The position numbers were made by a program, and so were the translations under genes. The notes below the pieces were generated by a model. It worked only from the letters and a program-made list of their open reading frames with translations, was not told where the DNA came from and searched no databases. 64,000 nucleotides of DNA from Rhodoferax sp. (GTDB taxonomy: Bacteria > Pseudomonadota > Gammaproteobacteria > Burkholderiales > Burkholderiaceae_C), in the NCBI GenBank assembly GCA_031291295.1, contig JARLJI010000116.1:124001-188000 (forward strand), in the 5' to 3' direction. Below, one piece after another: positions 25,460 to 34,714 of this stretch; the stretch's first letter is position 1; each line of letters opens with the position of its first letter.

Positions 25460-26812
25460 ATGGAAATGACAGGGCAGCAGGCGCTCGATGCGCAGCGACA
25501 AGACGAAGAGGCCACGCCACAGGCGCGCCGGGCGGTGTGGGGCGCATTTGCCGGCTTCTTCGTCGACAACTACGACATCTTCCTGCCGGTAATCGCGTTG
25601 GCGCCGGCGATGATCTACTTCATCCCCAAGACCTTGTCGCCGACCACTGCGGCGATCGTCGGGGCGATGATCTTTGCCGCCACGCTGATCGGCCGACCTC
25701 TGGGCGCCATCATCTTCGGCCACTTCGCAGACACCATCGGTCGCAAGAAAGTGACGGTGGTCTGCGTGCTCGGCTTTGGCGTCGTGACGCTGATGATCGC
25801 GGCACTGCCTGGTTATCAGCAATGGGGCGATGCCGTGCTGTGGGTGTTCATCGTGCTGCGGCTGATCGATGGCATCTTCCTCGGCGGTGAATACACCTCG
25901 GCCAACCCTTTGGCCATGGAATACAGCCCCAAGGCCAAGCGCGGGCTGTACGGCGCAATCATCCAGAGCGCGGCATCGCTGGGGACCGCTGCGATCTCGC
26001 TGGTGACGCTGGCGGTTCTGTACTTCCTGCCTGCCGGCAGCCTGGACTCGCCGTATGTCCAGTGGGGCTGGCGCGTTCCCTTCATTGTCGGCGCGCTGAT
26101 GGCCTTTGGCTTGGCCTACTACTACCACACCTCGGTCGAGGAGTCGGAGGTCTGGCGCAAGGCGGGCAAGGCCGAGCGCACCGAATCGCCGCTCAAAGCC
26201 TTGTTTCGCGGCGAAAACCTGCGCAGCTTTCTGCAGGTGTTCGTCGTCATGACCGGCTTCTGGTTGTCGCTGAATGCCGCGCTGGCCATCATGCCGGGCT
26301 TGCTCGTCAAGCGCTTGCACGTGACTGGCACGCATTTGACATTCATGCTGGTGGTGGCCTACGTGGTCCTGGCGATCGGCTACATCATCGGCGGCGCGGT
26401 CAGCCAGCGCATCGGCCGGCGTACCTACCTGATGGCGACCAGCGCCGTCAGCGCCACCGCGGGCACCTACTTCTACTACCAACTGCTGAGTGCCGAGCCC
26501 GGTAATCTGCTCAACATCGGCGTGCTCGCCACCATCGCCATCGTGCTGGTCGTGCTGCCCGGTGCGCTGGGTACGGTGTACATCAACGAACGCTTTCAGA
26601 CCGGCGTGCGCGCGTCCGGCTTCGGTCTGGGCTACAGCCTGGCTATCGTTTTGCCGGCGTTCTATGTCTTCTATCAGGCGGGCTTGGCGCACTTCATGCC
26701 GTTTGACTACACGGTGCTTGTCCTAGGTGCCGTGGGCGCGGTCCTGATCTTCATCGGCGCCGCTTGGGGGCCGGAGACCAAGGACGTGGACTTTCATCAC
26801 AAGTCGGTGTGA
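25460..26812 (+). CDS. MFS transporter, metabolite:H+ symporter type
   Basis: 450 residues, about 12 membrane helices. Bears the MFS loop motif GRPLGAIIFGHFADTIGRKKV between helices 2 and 3 (quoted in full only to 20 residues by position) and RLIDGIFLGGEY in helix 4, as in the MHS group that imports organic acids (shikimate, benzoate-type, ketoglutarate). First gene of the 14-gene unit, so it probably imports the pathway's substrate. Start at ATG 25460, where the conserved protein begins. Confidence 0.88.
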   Translation: MEMTGQQALDAQRQDEEATPQARRAVWGAFAGFFVDNYDIFLPVIALAPAMIYFIPKTLSPTTAAIVGAMIFAATLIGRPLGAIIFGHFADTIGRKKVTVVCVLGFGVVTLMIAALPGYQQWGDAVLWVFIVLRLIDGIFLGGEYTSANPLAMEYSPKAKRGLYGAIIQSAASLGTAAISLVTLAVLYFLPAGSLDSPYVQWGWRVPFIVGALMAFGLAYYYHTSVEESEVWRKAGKAERTESPLKALFRGENLRSFLQVFVVMTGFWLSLNAALAIMPGLLVKRLHVTGTHLTFMLVVAYVVLAIGYIIGGAVSQRIGRRTYLMATSAVSATAGTYFYYQLLSAEPGNLLNIGVLATIAIVLVVLPGALGTVYINERFQTGVRASGFGLGYSLAIVLPAFYVFYQAGLAHFMPFDYTVLVLGAVGAVLIFIGAAWGPETKDVDFHHKSV

Positions 26813-26839
26813 TGCGGATCGAGATACGGAGTGCAAGCC

Positions 26840-27616
26840 ATGAATGACATGAACACGAGTGCCGCTCAACTTCTCAAGGGTCACCGGATCCTGGTGACCG
26901 GTGGGGCGCGCGGTTTGGGGCTGGCCTTCGCCCGCCGGTTTTGTGAAGCCGGTGCCGCGGTGGCCATCGCCGACATCCGTGCCGATCAGGTTGAAGGTGC
27001 CGCCACCGCGCTGCGCGCGTCGGGCTTCACTGCCTACGCGATAGTGGTCGACCTGGCAGATCCCGTCTCGGTCGAGCGTTGCGCCGCGCGCGCCGTGGAG
27101 TTGCTGGACGGCCTCGACGGCCTGGTGAACAACGCGGCTGTGACCGACTCAGGCGGCCGTGGCATGGATGACATTGATATTGCGAAGTGGGATCAGGTCA
27201 TGAACGTCAATGTGCGCGGCACATGGCTCATGACACGAGCGTGTCGTCCCGCGCTGCGCGCAAGTGGCCGCGGTGCCGTCGTCAACCTTGCGTCCGATAC
27301 GGCTCTATGGGGCGCGCCCAACCTGCTGGCTTATGTCGCGAGCAAAGGCGCCATCATGGCCATGACGCATTCCATCGCACGCGAGCTTGGCGTTGACAAC
27401 ATTACCGTCAACGCCGTTGCACCCGGCTTGGTACTGGTGGAAGCCACGCAATACGTGCCCGAAGCGCGACACCGTCATTACGTGGATCAGCGCGCGATCC
27501 AGCGCGAGCAGACGCCGGAGGACGTGTCCGGTGCCGTGGTCTTCGCACTGTCCGATATGGCCCGGTTCGTGACCGGCCAGGTTCTTGCCGTCAATGGCGG
27601 CTTTGTCATGCACTAA
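26840..27616 (+). CDS. short-chain dehydrogenase/reductase
   Basis: 258 residues with an intact SDR set: nucleotide motif TGGARGLG (20-27), NNAAVTDS, catalytic Ser in NLASDTALWG, and YVASKG supplying Tyr and Lys. GGAG precedes the ATG 26840. Oxidises or reduces a hydroxyl on an unknown intermediate, probably a dihydrodiol or ring-opened alcohol given its neighbours. Twelve bases before the cupin gene. Confidence 0.88.
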   Translation: MNDMNTSAAQLLKGHRILVTGGARGLGLAFARRFCEAGAAVAIADIRADQVEGAATALRASGFTAYAIVVDLADPVSVERCAARAVELLDGLDGLVNNAAVTDSGGRGMDDIDIAKWDQVMNVNVRGTWLMTRACRPALRASGRGAVVNLASDTALWGAPNLLAYVASKGAIMAMTHSIARELGVDNITVNAVAPGLVLVEATQYVPEARHRHYVDQRAIQREQTPEDVSGAVVFALSDMARFVTGQVLAVNGGFVMH

Positions 27617-27628
27617 AAGGAGTTATTC

Positions 27629-28165
27629 ATGAGCAATCTTTCTGAACAACAGCATATCTCCCGCAGCTGGGATCAGCCCGAGGGCGCGAGCTTCACGTCC
27701 TGGATGGAAAGCCGTGTGGCGCGCTTTTCCACGCGCAAGTACGACTTCGACGCACTGAAATTCCAGGCCGATTTCGACCCCAAATACCGCCGCGGCCAAA
27801 TGCGCTATATCGGCACGGGTGGCACGGGCGTGGCGGCAGACAGCAGCACCATTCCGGCAGAGAACTTCACCTTCTCGACCATGGTGATTCCGGCAGGGCA
27901 CGAAGGCCCCTCGCATCTGCATACCGATGTGGAGGAGGTGTTTTTCCTCATTCGCGGCAAGCTCAAGCTGGTGCTGGAAAAAGACGGCGAGCGCTTCGAG
28001 ACCATCCTGACCGATCGCGATGTCGTGTCGGTGCCCCCGGGCGTGTACCGCGAGGAGATCAACATCGGCGATGAAGACGCGCTCATGTGCGTCATGCTGG
28101 GCGCTCAGAAGCCCATCACCCCGACCTACCCGCCCGAGCACCCGCTCGCCAAGATCAAGCGCTGA
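27629..28165 (+). CDS. cupin-domain protein
   Basis: 178 residues; single cupin beta-barrel with motif 1 HEGPSHLHTDVEEVFFLIRG (His, His, Glu metal ligands) and a weaker motif 2 around VSVPPGVYREEI. Such proteins in catabolic operons are small dioxygenases, isomerases or ligand-binding proteins. AAGGAG precedes the start by 6 bases. Function within this pathway is unknown; ring cleavage is possible. Confidence 0.82.
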   Translation: MSNLSEQQHISRSWDQPEGASFTSWMESRVARFSTRKYDFDALKFQADFDPKYRRGQMRYIGTGGTGVAADSSTIPAENFTFSTMVIPAGHEGPSHLHTDVEEVFFLIRGKLKLVLEKDGERFETILTDRDVVSVPPGVYREEINIGDEDALMCVMLGAQKPITPTYPPEHPLAKIKR

Positions 28166-28176
28166 GTATTTCTACC

Positions 28177-29070
28177 ATGAACGCCATGCCCGGTACCGTC
28201 GATCTGCTGCAGGCGCCACTGGCGCTGCTCGATCGCAACTTTCCCCAGCGACTCGTGACGCTGCCTTCGGGCGCACGCGTTGCGGTGCGGGAGTGCGGTG
28301 TGCCAGGTGCCCGTCCCACCGTTGTACTACTGCATGGCATCAGCTCTGGCGCCGCATCCTGGCTTCACACCGCAGCGCGGGTGGGTGAGTCGGCCCACGT
28401 CATCGCGTGGGATGCGCCTGGCTATGGCGACTCCACGCCGCTGCCGGGCGATGCACCCCTTGACGTCGACTACGCTGTGCGCCTGCACGAATTGCTGCAG
28501 GTGCTGGATGTGTACCGCTGTGTGCTGGTCGGACATTCGCTGGGCGCGCTGATGGCCTGCGCCTATGCGCGAGGTCTTGGCGCAAGCCGCGTGGCGCGGG
28601 TGGTACTCATCAGTCCTGCCGGTGGTTACGGTGCCGCGGGACAGGTTGCCGCAAGAGATCGTGTGCGCTCCGAGCGCCGCGCCGCGCTGAAAACGCTGGG
28701 TGTGGAGGGGCTGGCTGAACGTATCTCGCAGCGTTTGCTTTCACCTGCTGCCGACGCCGCTGCGAAGGCATGGGTGCAGTGGAACGCCGCTCGCCTGCAG
28801 CCGGCGGGTTATCTGCAGGCGGTCGAGCTGCTGTGCTCCAGCGACCTGGGCGCGAGTCGCGGTCTGGCGGCGCCTGTGGAAGTCCACTGCGGAGATGCCG
28901 ACGTTGTCACGCCCGCAGCCGCCTGTCGCGTCTGGGCCGACTTGTTTGATGCCCCATTTGATTTGATCGAGGGCGCTGGCCATGCCAGCCCAGTGGAGCA
29001 ACCTGAAGCGGTCGCGCACCTGATCACACGTGCCGCGCTGAAAGTAACTGGAGTGCAACAAGATGAGTGA
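28177..29070 (+). CDS. alpha/beta hydrolase
   Basis: 297 residues with VVLLHGISSGAASW (oxyanion hole), nucleophile elbow VGHSLGAL, acidic residue near HCGDADVVTP, and catalytic His in GAGHASPVE. Resembles C-C bond or amide hydrolases acting on ring-opened products (meta-cleavage-product hydrolase or formyl-amide hydrolase types). ATG 28177 lies 11 bases after the cupin stop. Its 3' end overlaps the IclR gene by 8 bases. Confidence 0.87.
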   Translation: MNAMPGTVDLLQAPLALLDRNFPQRLVTLPSGARVAVRECGVPGARPTVVLLHGISSGAASWLHTAARVGESAHVIAWDAPGYGDSTPLPGDAPLDVDYAVRLHELLQVLDVYRCVLVGHSLGALMACAYARGLGASRVARVVLISPAGGYGAAGQVAARDRVRSERRAALKTLGVEGLAERISQRLLSPAADAAAKAWVQWNAARLQPAGYLQAVELLCSSDLGASRGLAAPVEVHCGDADVVTPAAACRVWADLFDAPFDLIEGAGHASPVEQPEAVAHLITRAALKVTGVQQDE

Positions 29071-29917
29071 CACCACCGCCGAGGAAAACAGCAACGACAA
29101 ATACATCGTGCCTGCACTGGAGCGCGGCCTGCGTTTGCTCTGCGAGTTTGGCCGCGACAGCCGTACGCTGGGGGCGCCCGAATTGGCGCGCCGGCTCGAC
29201 CTGCCGCGCTCGACCGTGTTTCGCCTGCTGAACACGCTGGAGACCATGGGTTTTATCGAGCGCAGGGATGGCGGCAGTGACTACCGCTTGGGCATGGCTG
29301 TGCTGCGTCTCGGATTTGAGTATCTGTCGTCGCTGGAGCTGACCGAGCTCGGCCAGCCTCTACTCGCACGCCTGTGCGATGAGATTCGCTACCCCTGTAA
29401 CTTGGTGGTGCGCGACGGCCGCTCCATCGTCTACGTGGCCAAGGTCACGCCGCCAACGCCGCTCACCAGCTCGGTGCGCGTGGGCACCCGCTTGCCAGCC
29501 CATGCCACGGTGCTCGGCCGCATCTTGCTCGAAGACCTCACGCTGCCCGAATTGCGTGCACTGTATCCGGAAGATCATCTTGAGGTGTTTTCCAGCAACA
29601 CGCCCAAGACCGTACTGGAGCTGTTCAACATGGTTGAAGGTGATCGCCAGCGCGGCTATGTGCTGGGTGAGGGATTTTACGAGGCGAGCATTTCCACCAT
29701 CGCTGCTCCGGTGCGCGACGAGAGCAGTCACATCGTTGCAGCGCTGGGCACCACGATCCCGTCGGCGCACATCGACGAAGACCGACTCAATGAACTGGTG
29801 CAACGCGTCCGCTCATCGGCCGACGAGTTGTCGCGCCTCTTGAATTACCAACCGCGCAGCGAGAGTGCCGACAAGGTCGTCGCGCTGCGCACACTCGGAA
29901 CTAAACAACAATCATGA
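29063..29917 (+). CDS. IclR-family transcriptional regulator
   Basis: 284 residues: N-terminal winged helix (about 15-85, with LGAPELARRLDLPRSTVFRL) and an IclR effector domain (about 90-265, with LGEGFYEASISTIAAPVRDE). Encoded inside the operon and overlapping both neighbours (8 bases with the hydrolase, 4 with the next SDR), so regulator level tracks operon expression. Effector probably the pathway substrate or an intermediate. Confidence 0.93.
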   Translation: MSDTTAEENSNDKYIVPALERGLRLLCEFGRDSRTLGAPELARRLDLPRSTVFRLLNTLETMGFIERRDGGSDYRLGMAVLRLGFEYLSSLELTELGQPLLARLCDEIRYPCNLVVRDGRSIVYVAKVTPPTPLTSSVRVGTRLPAHATVLGRILLEDLTLPELRALYPEDHLEVFSSNTPKTVLELFNMVEGDRQRGYVLGEGFYEASISTIAAPVRDESSHIVAALGTTIPSAHIDEDRLNELVQRVRSSADELSRLLNYQPRSESADKVVALRTLGTKQQS

Positions 29918-30711
29918 ATCCGCTGGAACTTAACGGCACGGTAGCTGTCGTCACTGGCGGCTCGTCGGGTATTGGACTGGCCACGGTCGAGTTGCTGTTG
30001 CAAAGCGGCGCGAGCGCGGCCTTCTGCGGTCGCGATGAAAAGCGGCTGCGGGACGCCGAGGCAGGGCTACGCGAGCGCTTTCCCAACGCCCGTTTGCATG
30101 CCGCGCCCTGCAACGTGCTCGATACCGCCGACATGCAGCGATTTGCCGAGACCTGCGAAAGCGAACTGGGTGCAGCCTCCATCCTGGTGAACAACGCCGG
30201 CCAGGGCCGCGTGTCGACCTTTGTCGATACGACGGACAGCGCCTGGACGGACGAGCTGCACCTGAAGTTCTTCTCGGTGATCTACCCCACACGCGCCTTT
30301 TTGCCACAATTGAAGCGCCAGGAATTGTCCGCGATTGTCTGTGTCAATTCCCTGCTGGCCGCTCAACCCGAGCCGCACATGGTTGCGACCTCGGCGGCGC
30401 GCGCCGGCATCAAGAATCTCGTGCGCTCCATGGCCACCGAGTTCGCGCCCATGGGTGTGCGCGTAAATGGCATTCTTGTGGGCCTGATCGAGTCGGGCCA
30501 ATGGCGTCGTCGTTTCGAGGCGCGCGAAGACCGCTCGCAGGACTGGGCTGCCTGGACCGGCGAGCTCGCCTCCCGCAAACGTATTCCCCTTGGCCGCCTT
30601 GGTCTGCCGCAAGAAGCAGCACGCGCCATTTTCTTTCTCGCAACGCCACTGTCGTCCTACACGACGGGCAGTCATATCGATGTCTCTGGAGGTCTTTCCC
30701 ATCATGCCTAA
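29914..30711 (+). CDS. SDR-fold protein lacking the Tyr-Lys catalytic pair
   Basis: 265 residues with a good nucleotide motif TGGSSGIG and NNAGQG, and catalytic-region Ser in VNSLLAAQ. At the positions of the invariant Tyr (Ser+13) and Lys (Ser+17) it has Thr and Arg (VATSAARAG instead of Y-x-x-x-K). It may be a binding or auxiliary protein or use another mechanism. Starts within the IclR stop (ATGA) and overlaps the TPP gene by 8 bases. Confidence 0.85.
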   Translation: MNPLELNGTVAVVTGGSSGIGLATVELLLQSGASAAFCGRDEKRLRDAEAGLRERFPNARLHAAPCNVLDTADMQRFAETCESELGAASILVNNAGQGRVSTFVDTTDSAWTDELHLKFFSVIYPTRAFLPQLKRQELSAIVCVNSLLAAQPEPHMVATSAARAGIKNLVRSMATEFAPMGVRVNGILVGLIESGQWRRRFEAREDRSQDWAAWTGELASRKRIPLGRLGLPQEAARAIFFLATPLSSYTTGSHIDVSGGLSHHA

Positions 30712-32374
30712 CAACAGTCAAATTACGGTCGGGGCAGCCATTGCGGCCTTTCTCGAGGAATGTGGTGTCAAGGTCGCCTTTGGCGTCATTTCCATCCACA
30801 ACATGCCGATTCTGGATGCCTTCAACGAGCGCGGGAAGATCCGCTTCGTGATGGCGCGGGGCGAGGCCGGCGGTACCAACATGGCGGACGCCTACGCCCG
30901 CACCACGGGTCGCCTGGGTGTGTGCCTGACCAGCACAGGGACGGCCGCAGGCAACGCGGCCGGAGCCATGGTCGAAGCATTGACTGCCGGTACGCCGCTG
31001 TTGCACCTCACAGGCCAGATTGAGACGCCCTACCTGGACCAGAGCCTGTCCTACATCCACGAGGCGCCAGACCAGCTCACCATGCTGCAGGCTGTGTCCA
31101 AGGCGGCTTTCCGTGTGCGTAGCGTTGAAACTGCCCTTAGTACCATCAAGCGGGCGGTGCAGACAGCGCTGACCGCGCCGACCGGCCCGGTCAGCGTCGA
31201 GATTCCGATCGACATCCAGGCCGCGTTGATCGACACGCCGACCGACCTCAAACCGTCGCCGATCGCCCCACGCCTGCCTGCCGAAGATGCACTCGACGAA
31301 CTCGCCGCGCGCTTCGCCCAAGCGCGTCGGCCGTTGCTATGGCTAGGCGGCGGTGCGCGCCATGCCGGCGCGCAGGTGGCGCGCTTGATGGCCATGGGCG
31401 TTGGCGTTGTGACGAGCACGCAGGGCCGCGGCATTGTGGCTGAGGACGATTCGCGCTCGCTGGGTGCATTTAATCTACAGAAGCCGGTCGAAGACTTCTA
31501 TCAAACCTGTGATGCGATGCTCGTGGTTGGCTCGCGCCTGCGCGGCAACGAGACGCTGAAGTACGAACTGAAGCTACCGCGCCCGCTGCTGCGCATCGAT
31601 ACCGACCCGTCGGCCGAAGGGCGCTGCTACGCCAGCGACTATTTCGTCAGCGGCGATTCGGCTCTTGCGCTCGAGGGTCTCGCAAATCGCCTCGAAGGCC
31701 GCATGAAGATCGATCCCGTGTTCGCTGCCGACCTACAGGCCGCGCGCAGTACGGCCGAGAAGGCACTCCTTGACGGCCTCGGTCCTTATGACGAACTCGT
31801 GAAGCAGTTGCAGGGCGTGGTCGGTCGCAACTTCAACTGGGTGCGCGACGTGACCGTCTCGAACAGCACTTGGGGCAATCGCCAACTGAAAATCTTCAAT
31901 CCGACCGCCGGCGTACACGCACTCGGTGGCGGCATCGGCCAGGGCTTGGCCATGGGGGTGGGCGCCGCCATCGGTGCCGCGGTCATCGGCTCCGGGCGCA
32001 AGACCTTCTGCCTGTCCGGCGACGGTGGCTTCATCCTCAACCTGGGTGAGCTGGCAACTGCGGTGCAGGAGAAGGCCGATGTGGTCTACGTGCTGATGAA
32101 TGACCAGCGTTACGGTGTGATCCAGAACATCCAGGATGCGCAGTATGGCGGGCGCCGCTGCTATGTGAACCTGCATACGCCCGACTACGCGCAACTGTGT
32201 GCCGCCTTGCAACTAGGCCATACGCGCATCAGCGACCTGGCAGACCTGCAGGCGGGGTTGAGCACGGCGCTCGCGGCCCGCGGCCCCTTCATCCTGGAGA
32301 TTGACATGCTCTCCATCGGTAGTTTCAGTGCGGCGTTTGCCGGGCCACCGACCAAAGTCGCACTGCCCGCGTGA
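30704..32374 (+). CDS. thiamine-pyrophosphate enzyme, acetolactate synthase/benzoylformate decarboxylase-like
   Basis: 556 residues with three TPP-enzyme domains: N-terminal PYR domain with EAGGTNMADAYART (the Glu that activates TPP), central domain, and C-terminal PP domain with GDGGFILNLGELATAVQ ending in the ND...YG motif. Members decarboxylate 2-oxoacids or condense them. Next to a dehydrogenase giving oxoacids (32388) and an aldehyde dehydrogenase (33200), a 2-oxoacid decarboxylase producing an aldehyde is the simplest reading. Confidence 0.88.
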   Translation: MPNNSQITVGAAIAAFLEECGVKVAFGVISIHNMPILDAFNERGKIRFVMARGEAGGTNMADAYARTTGRLGVCLTSTGTAAGNAAGAMVEALTAGTPLLHLTGQIETPYLDQSLSYIHEAPDQLTMLQAVSKAAFRVRSVETALSTIKRAVQTALTAPTGPVSVEIPIDIQAALIDTPTDLKPSPIAPRLPAEDALDELAARFAQARRPLLWLGGGARHAGAQVARLMAMGVGVVTSTQGRGIVAEDDSRSLGAFNLQKPVEDFYQTCDAMLVVGSRLRGNETLKYELKLPRPLLRIDTDPSAEGRCYASDYFVSGDSALALEGLANRLEGRMKIDPVFAADLQAARSTAEKALLDGLGPYDELVKQLQGVVGRNFNWVRDVTVSNSTWGNRQLKIFNPTAGVHALGGGIGQGLAMGVGAAIGAAVIGSGRKTFCLSGDGGFILNLGELATAVQEKADVVYVLMNDQRYGVIQNIQDAQYGGRRCYVNLHTPDYAQLCAALQLGHTRISDLADLQAGLSTALAARGPFILEIDMLSIGSFSAAFAGPPTKVALPA

Positions 32375-32387
32375 AGGATGTGAAGTC

Positions 32388-33188
32388 ATGCTGAAGGTTG
32401 CAATGATTGGCTGTGGCGCGATTGGCGCCAGCGTGCTTGAGTTTCTGCATGGTGACCCCAATGTGCTCGTGGATCGTGTGGTCACGGCGCCCGACGCACG
32501 TGTCCAGACTGAGGCTGTAGTCGCTCGCTGGGCGCCGCAGGCTCGCGTGATGGAGTCGCTGGCAGCGGAGACGCCCGACCTCGTGGTCGAATGTGCCGGC
32601 CATGCAGCTATTGCGGAGCACGTGGTGCCCGCTCTGGAGCGTGGTATCCCCTGTATTGTTGCCTCGGTCGGCGCCCTAAGTGCACCTGGAATGGCGCAGA
32701 TCCTTGAGCAGGCCGCGCAGCGTGGCGGCACGCAAGTGCAACTGTTGTCGGGTGCCATTGGTGGCATCGACGCCCTGGCCGCAGCTCGTGTAGGGGGACT
32801 CGATTCGGTGGTTTACACCGGGCGCAAGCCGCCTGGCGCGTGGAAGGGCACGCCGGCGGAAGCCGCGTGTGACCTCGATGCGCTCACTGCCGCGCGCTGC
32901 ATCTTCAACGGCAGTGCCGAGCGGGCCGCGCAGCTCTATCCGAAGAATGCCAACGTTGCGGCCACACTGTCGCTTGCGGGCCTGGGCCTGCAGCGCACGC
33001 AAGTGCAGCTCTATGCCGACCCCGGTGTGACCGAAAACGTTCACCACGTCGAGGCGCGAGGTGCCTTTGGCAGTTTTGAGCTGACCATGCGTGGCAAGCC
33101 GCTCGCGGCTAACCCCAAAACATCCGCGCTGACGGTGTACAGCGTGGTGCGCGCGCTGCGCAACCGCGGCCGAGCGCTGATTATCTGA
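32388..33188 (+). CDS. L-aspartate dehydrogenase-like protein (NadX family)
   Basis: 266 residues: N-terminal Rossmann motif IGCGAIG (7-13) and the aspartate dehydrogenase fold with GIPCIVASVGALSAPG and GAIGGIDALAAARVGGLDSV. Known members interconvert L-aspartate and oxaloacetate/iminoaspartate with NAD(P). No NAD biosynthesis genes (nadA/nadC) are near, so here it more likely handles an aspartate-like or imine intermediate of the pathway. GTGAAG precedes the ATG at 32388. Confidence 0.85.
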   Translation: MLKVAMIGCGAIGASVLEFLHGDPNVLVDRVVTAPDARVQTEAVVARWAPQARVMESLAAETPDLVVECAGHAAIAEHVVPALERGIPCIVASVGALSAPGMAQILEQAAQRGGTQVQLLSGAIGGIDALAAARVGGLDSVVYTGRKPPGAWKGTPAEAACDLDALTAARCIFNGSAERAAQLYPKNANVAATLSLAGLGLQRTQVQLYADPGVTENVHHVEARGAFGSFELTMRGKPLAANPKTSALTVYSVVRALRNRGRALII

Positions 33189-33199
33189 GGAAATTCATT

Positions 33200-34687
33200 G
33201 TGTCTCTCATTACTGAATCCAAAAATCTGCTTGCCATCAACGTCGGTGGTGAAATGCGGCTCGGTGGCGGCGACGAGTTCGCCACGCTGTACCCTGCCAC
33301 GGGTGAAGTGGTGGCACGCCTGCGCGCGCCAAGCCTGTCCGACGTCGACGAAGCCATTTCCCGCGCTCATCACGCGTTTCGCACCAGTGGTTGGGCTCAA
33401 CGCAAGCCGCACGAGCGAGCCGCTGTGTTGTACCGCGTCGCGTCGCTGATCCGCGAGCGCGCCGAGCCACTGGCCCAGCGTCAGCGCCTGGACAACGGCA
33501 AGCCGATCAATGAGACACGCGCGCTGGTGGCCAGCGCCGCGGGCACCTTCCAGTTCTTCGCCGCTGCCTGCGAGACGCTGGAAGAAACCATCACACCGTC
33601 GCGCGGCGACTACATGACCATGAGCGTGTATGAGCCCATGGGCGTCGTCGCGGCCATCACGCCGTGGAATTCGCCGATCGCGAGTGAAGCGCAGAAGGTC
33701 GCGCCTGCGCTGGCGGCCGGCAACGCCGTCGTCATCAAGCCGGCCGAAGCGACGCCGCTCATGGCTCTGGAACTCGCTGCGATCTGCGAAGAGGCCGGTG
33801 TTCCCAAAGGACTGATCAGCGTGCTGCCAGGCAAGGGTTCTGTGATTGGTGATGCCATCACCCAGCATCCGCTGGTCAAGCGCGTGTCCTTCACAGGGGG
33901 GACCAGCACAGGCAAACACATTGCCCATATCGCGGCCGACAAGATGATGCCGGTCTCTCTGGAGCTGGGTGGTAAATCGGCCACCATGGTGCTGGAGGAT
34001 GCTGACCTTGATCACGCCATGAACGGCGTGCTTTACGGCATCTTCAGCTCGTCAGGTGAATCGTGCATTGCCGGCTCGCGCCTGTTCGTTGCGCGCAAGC
34101 TTTACAGCGAGTTCATTGAGCGTCTGAGCACACGCGCCGCCGCGCTGCGCGTCGGTGACCCCGCCAACGAGCGCACCCAGATGGGGCCGCTGATCACGGC
34201 CAAGCACCGCGAATCCATCGAGCGCTATGTGGAACTCGGCCGCAGGGAAGGCGCGAGCGTGCGCACCGGTGGTGTGCGGCCACGGGGTGCGCTGTATGAG
34301 CGTGGGTACTACTACACACCGACGATCCTTGAAGGCGTGAAGAACACCGACCAGATCTGCCAGCAGGAAATCTTCGGCCCGGTGGTGGTAGCCATGCCGT
34401 TTGATAGCGAAGATGACCTGATCGCGCAGGCCAACGACAGCGTCTATGCGCTGGCCGCCGGCATCTGGACGCGTGACTACAAGCGCGCCTGGCGCATTGG
34501 CCGCGCGGTGCAGGCTGGCACGGTGTGGATCAACACCTACAAGCAGCTTTCCATCTCGACGCCGTTCGGCGGTTGGCGCGACAGCGGCCTGGGCCGTGAG
34601 AAGGGGCGGCTCGGGATTCTGCAGTACATGGAGCAAAAGAGCCTTTATTGGGGGCTAAACGAACAACCGCTGGCGTGGGCCGACTGA
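33200..34687 (+). CDS. aldehyde dehydrogenase (NAD(P)+)
   Basis: 495 residues with the full ALDH set: FTGGTSTGKHI cofactor loop, Glu255 in LELGGKSATM, catalytic Cys289 in SGESCIAGSR, and the C-terminal PFGGWRDSGLGREKG. GTG start preceded by GAGGAAA. Oxidises an aldehyde to the acid, most plausibly the product of the TPP enzyme two genes upstream. Confidence 0.93.
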   Translation: MSLITESKNLLAINVGGEMRLGGGDEFATLYPATGEVVARLRAPSLSDVDEAISRAHHAFRTSGWAQRKPHERAAVLYRVASLIRERAEPLAQRQRLDNGKPINETRALVASAAGTFQFFAAACETLEETITPSRGDYMTMSVYEPMGVVAAITPWNSPIASEAQKVAPALAAGNAVVIKPAEATPLMALELAAICEEAGVPKGLISVLPGKGSVIGDAITQHPLVKRVSFTGGTSTGKHIAHIAADKMMPVSLELGGKSATMVLEDADLDHAMNGVLYGIFSSSGESCIAGSRLFVARKLYSEFIERLSTRAAALRVGDPANERTQMGPLITAKHRESIERYVELGRREGASVRTGGVRPRGALYERGYYYTPTILEGVKNTDQICQQEIFGPVVVAMPFDSEDDLIAQANDSVYALAAGIWTRDYKRAWRIGRAVQAGTVWINTYKQLSISTPFGGWRDSGLGREKGRLGILQYMEQKSLYWGLNEQPLAWAD

Positions 34688-34714
34688 GCCGCGCGCAATA
34701 CAAGGAGTCATGAC

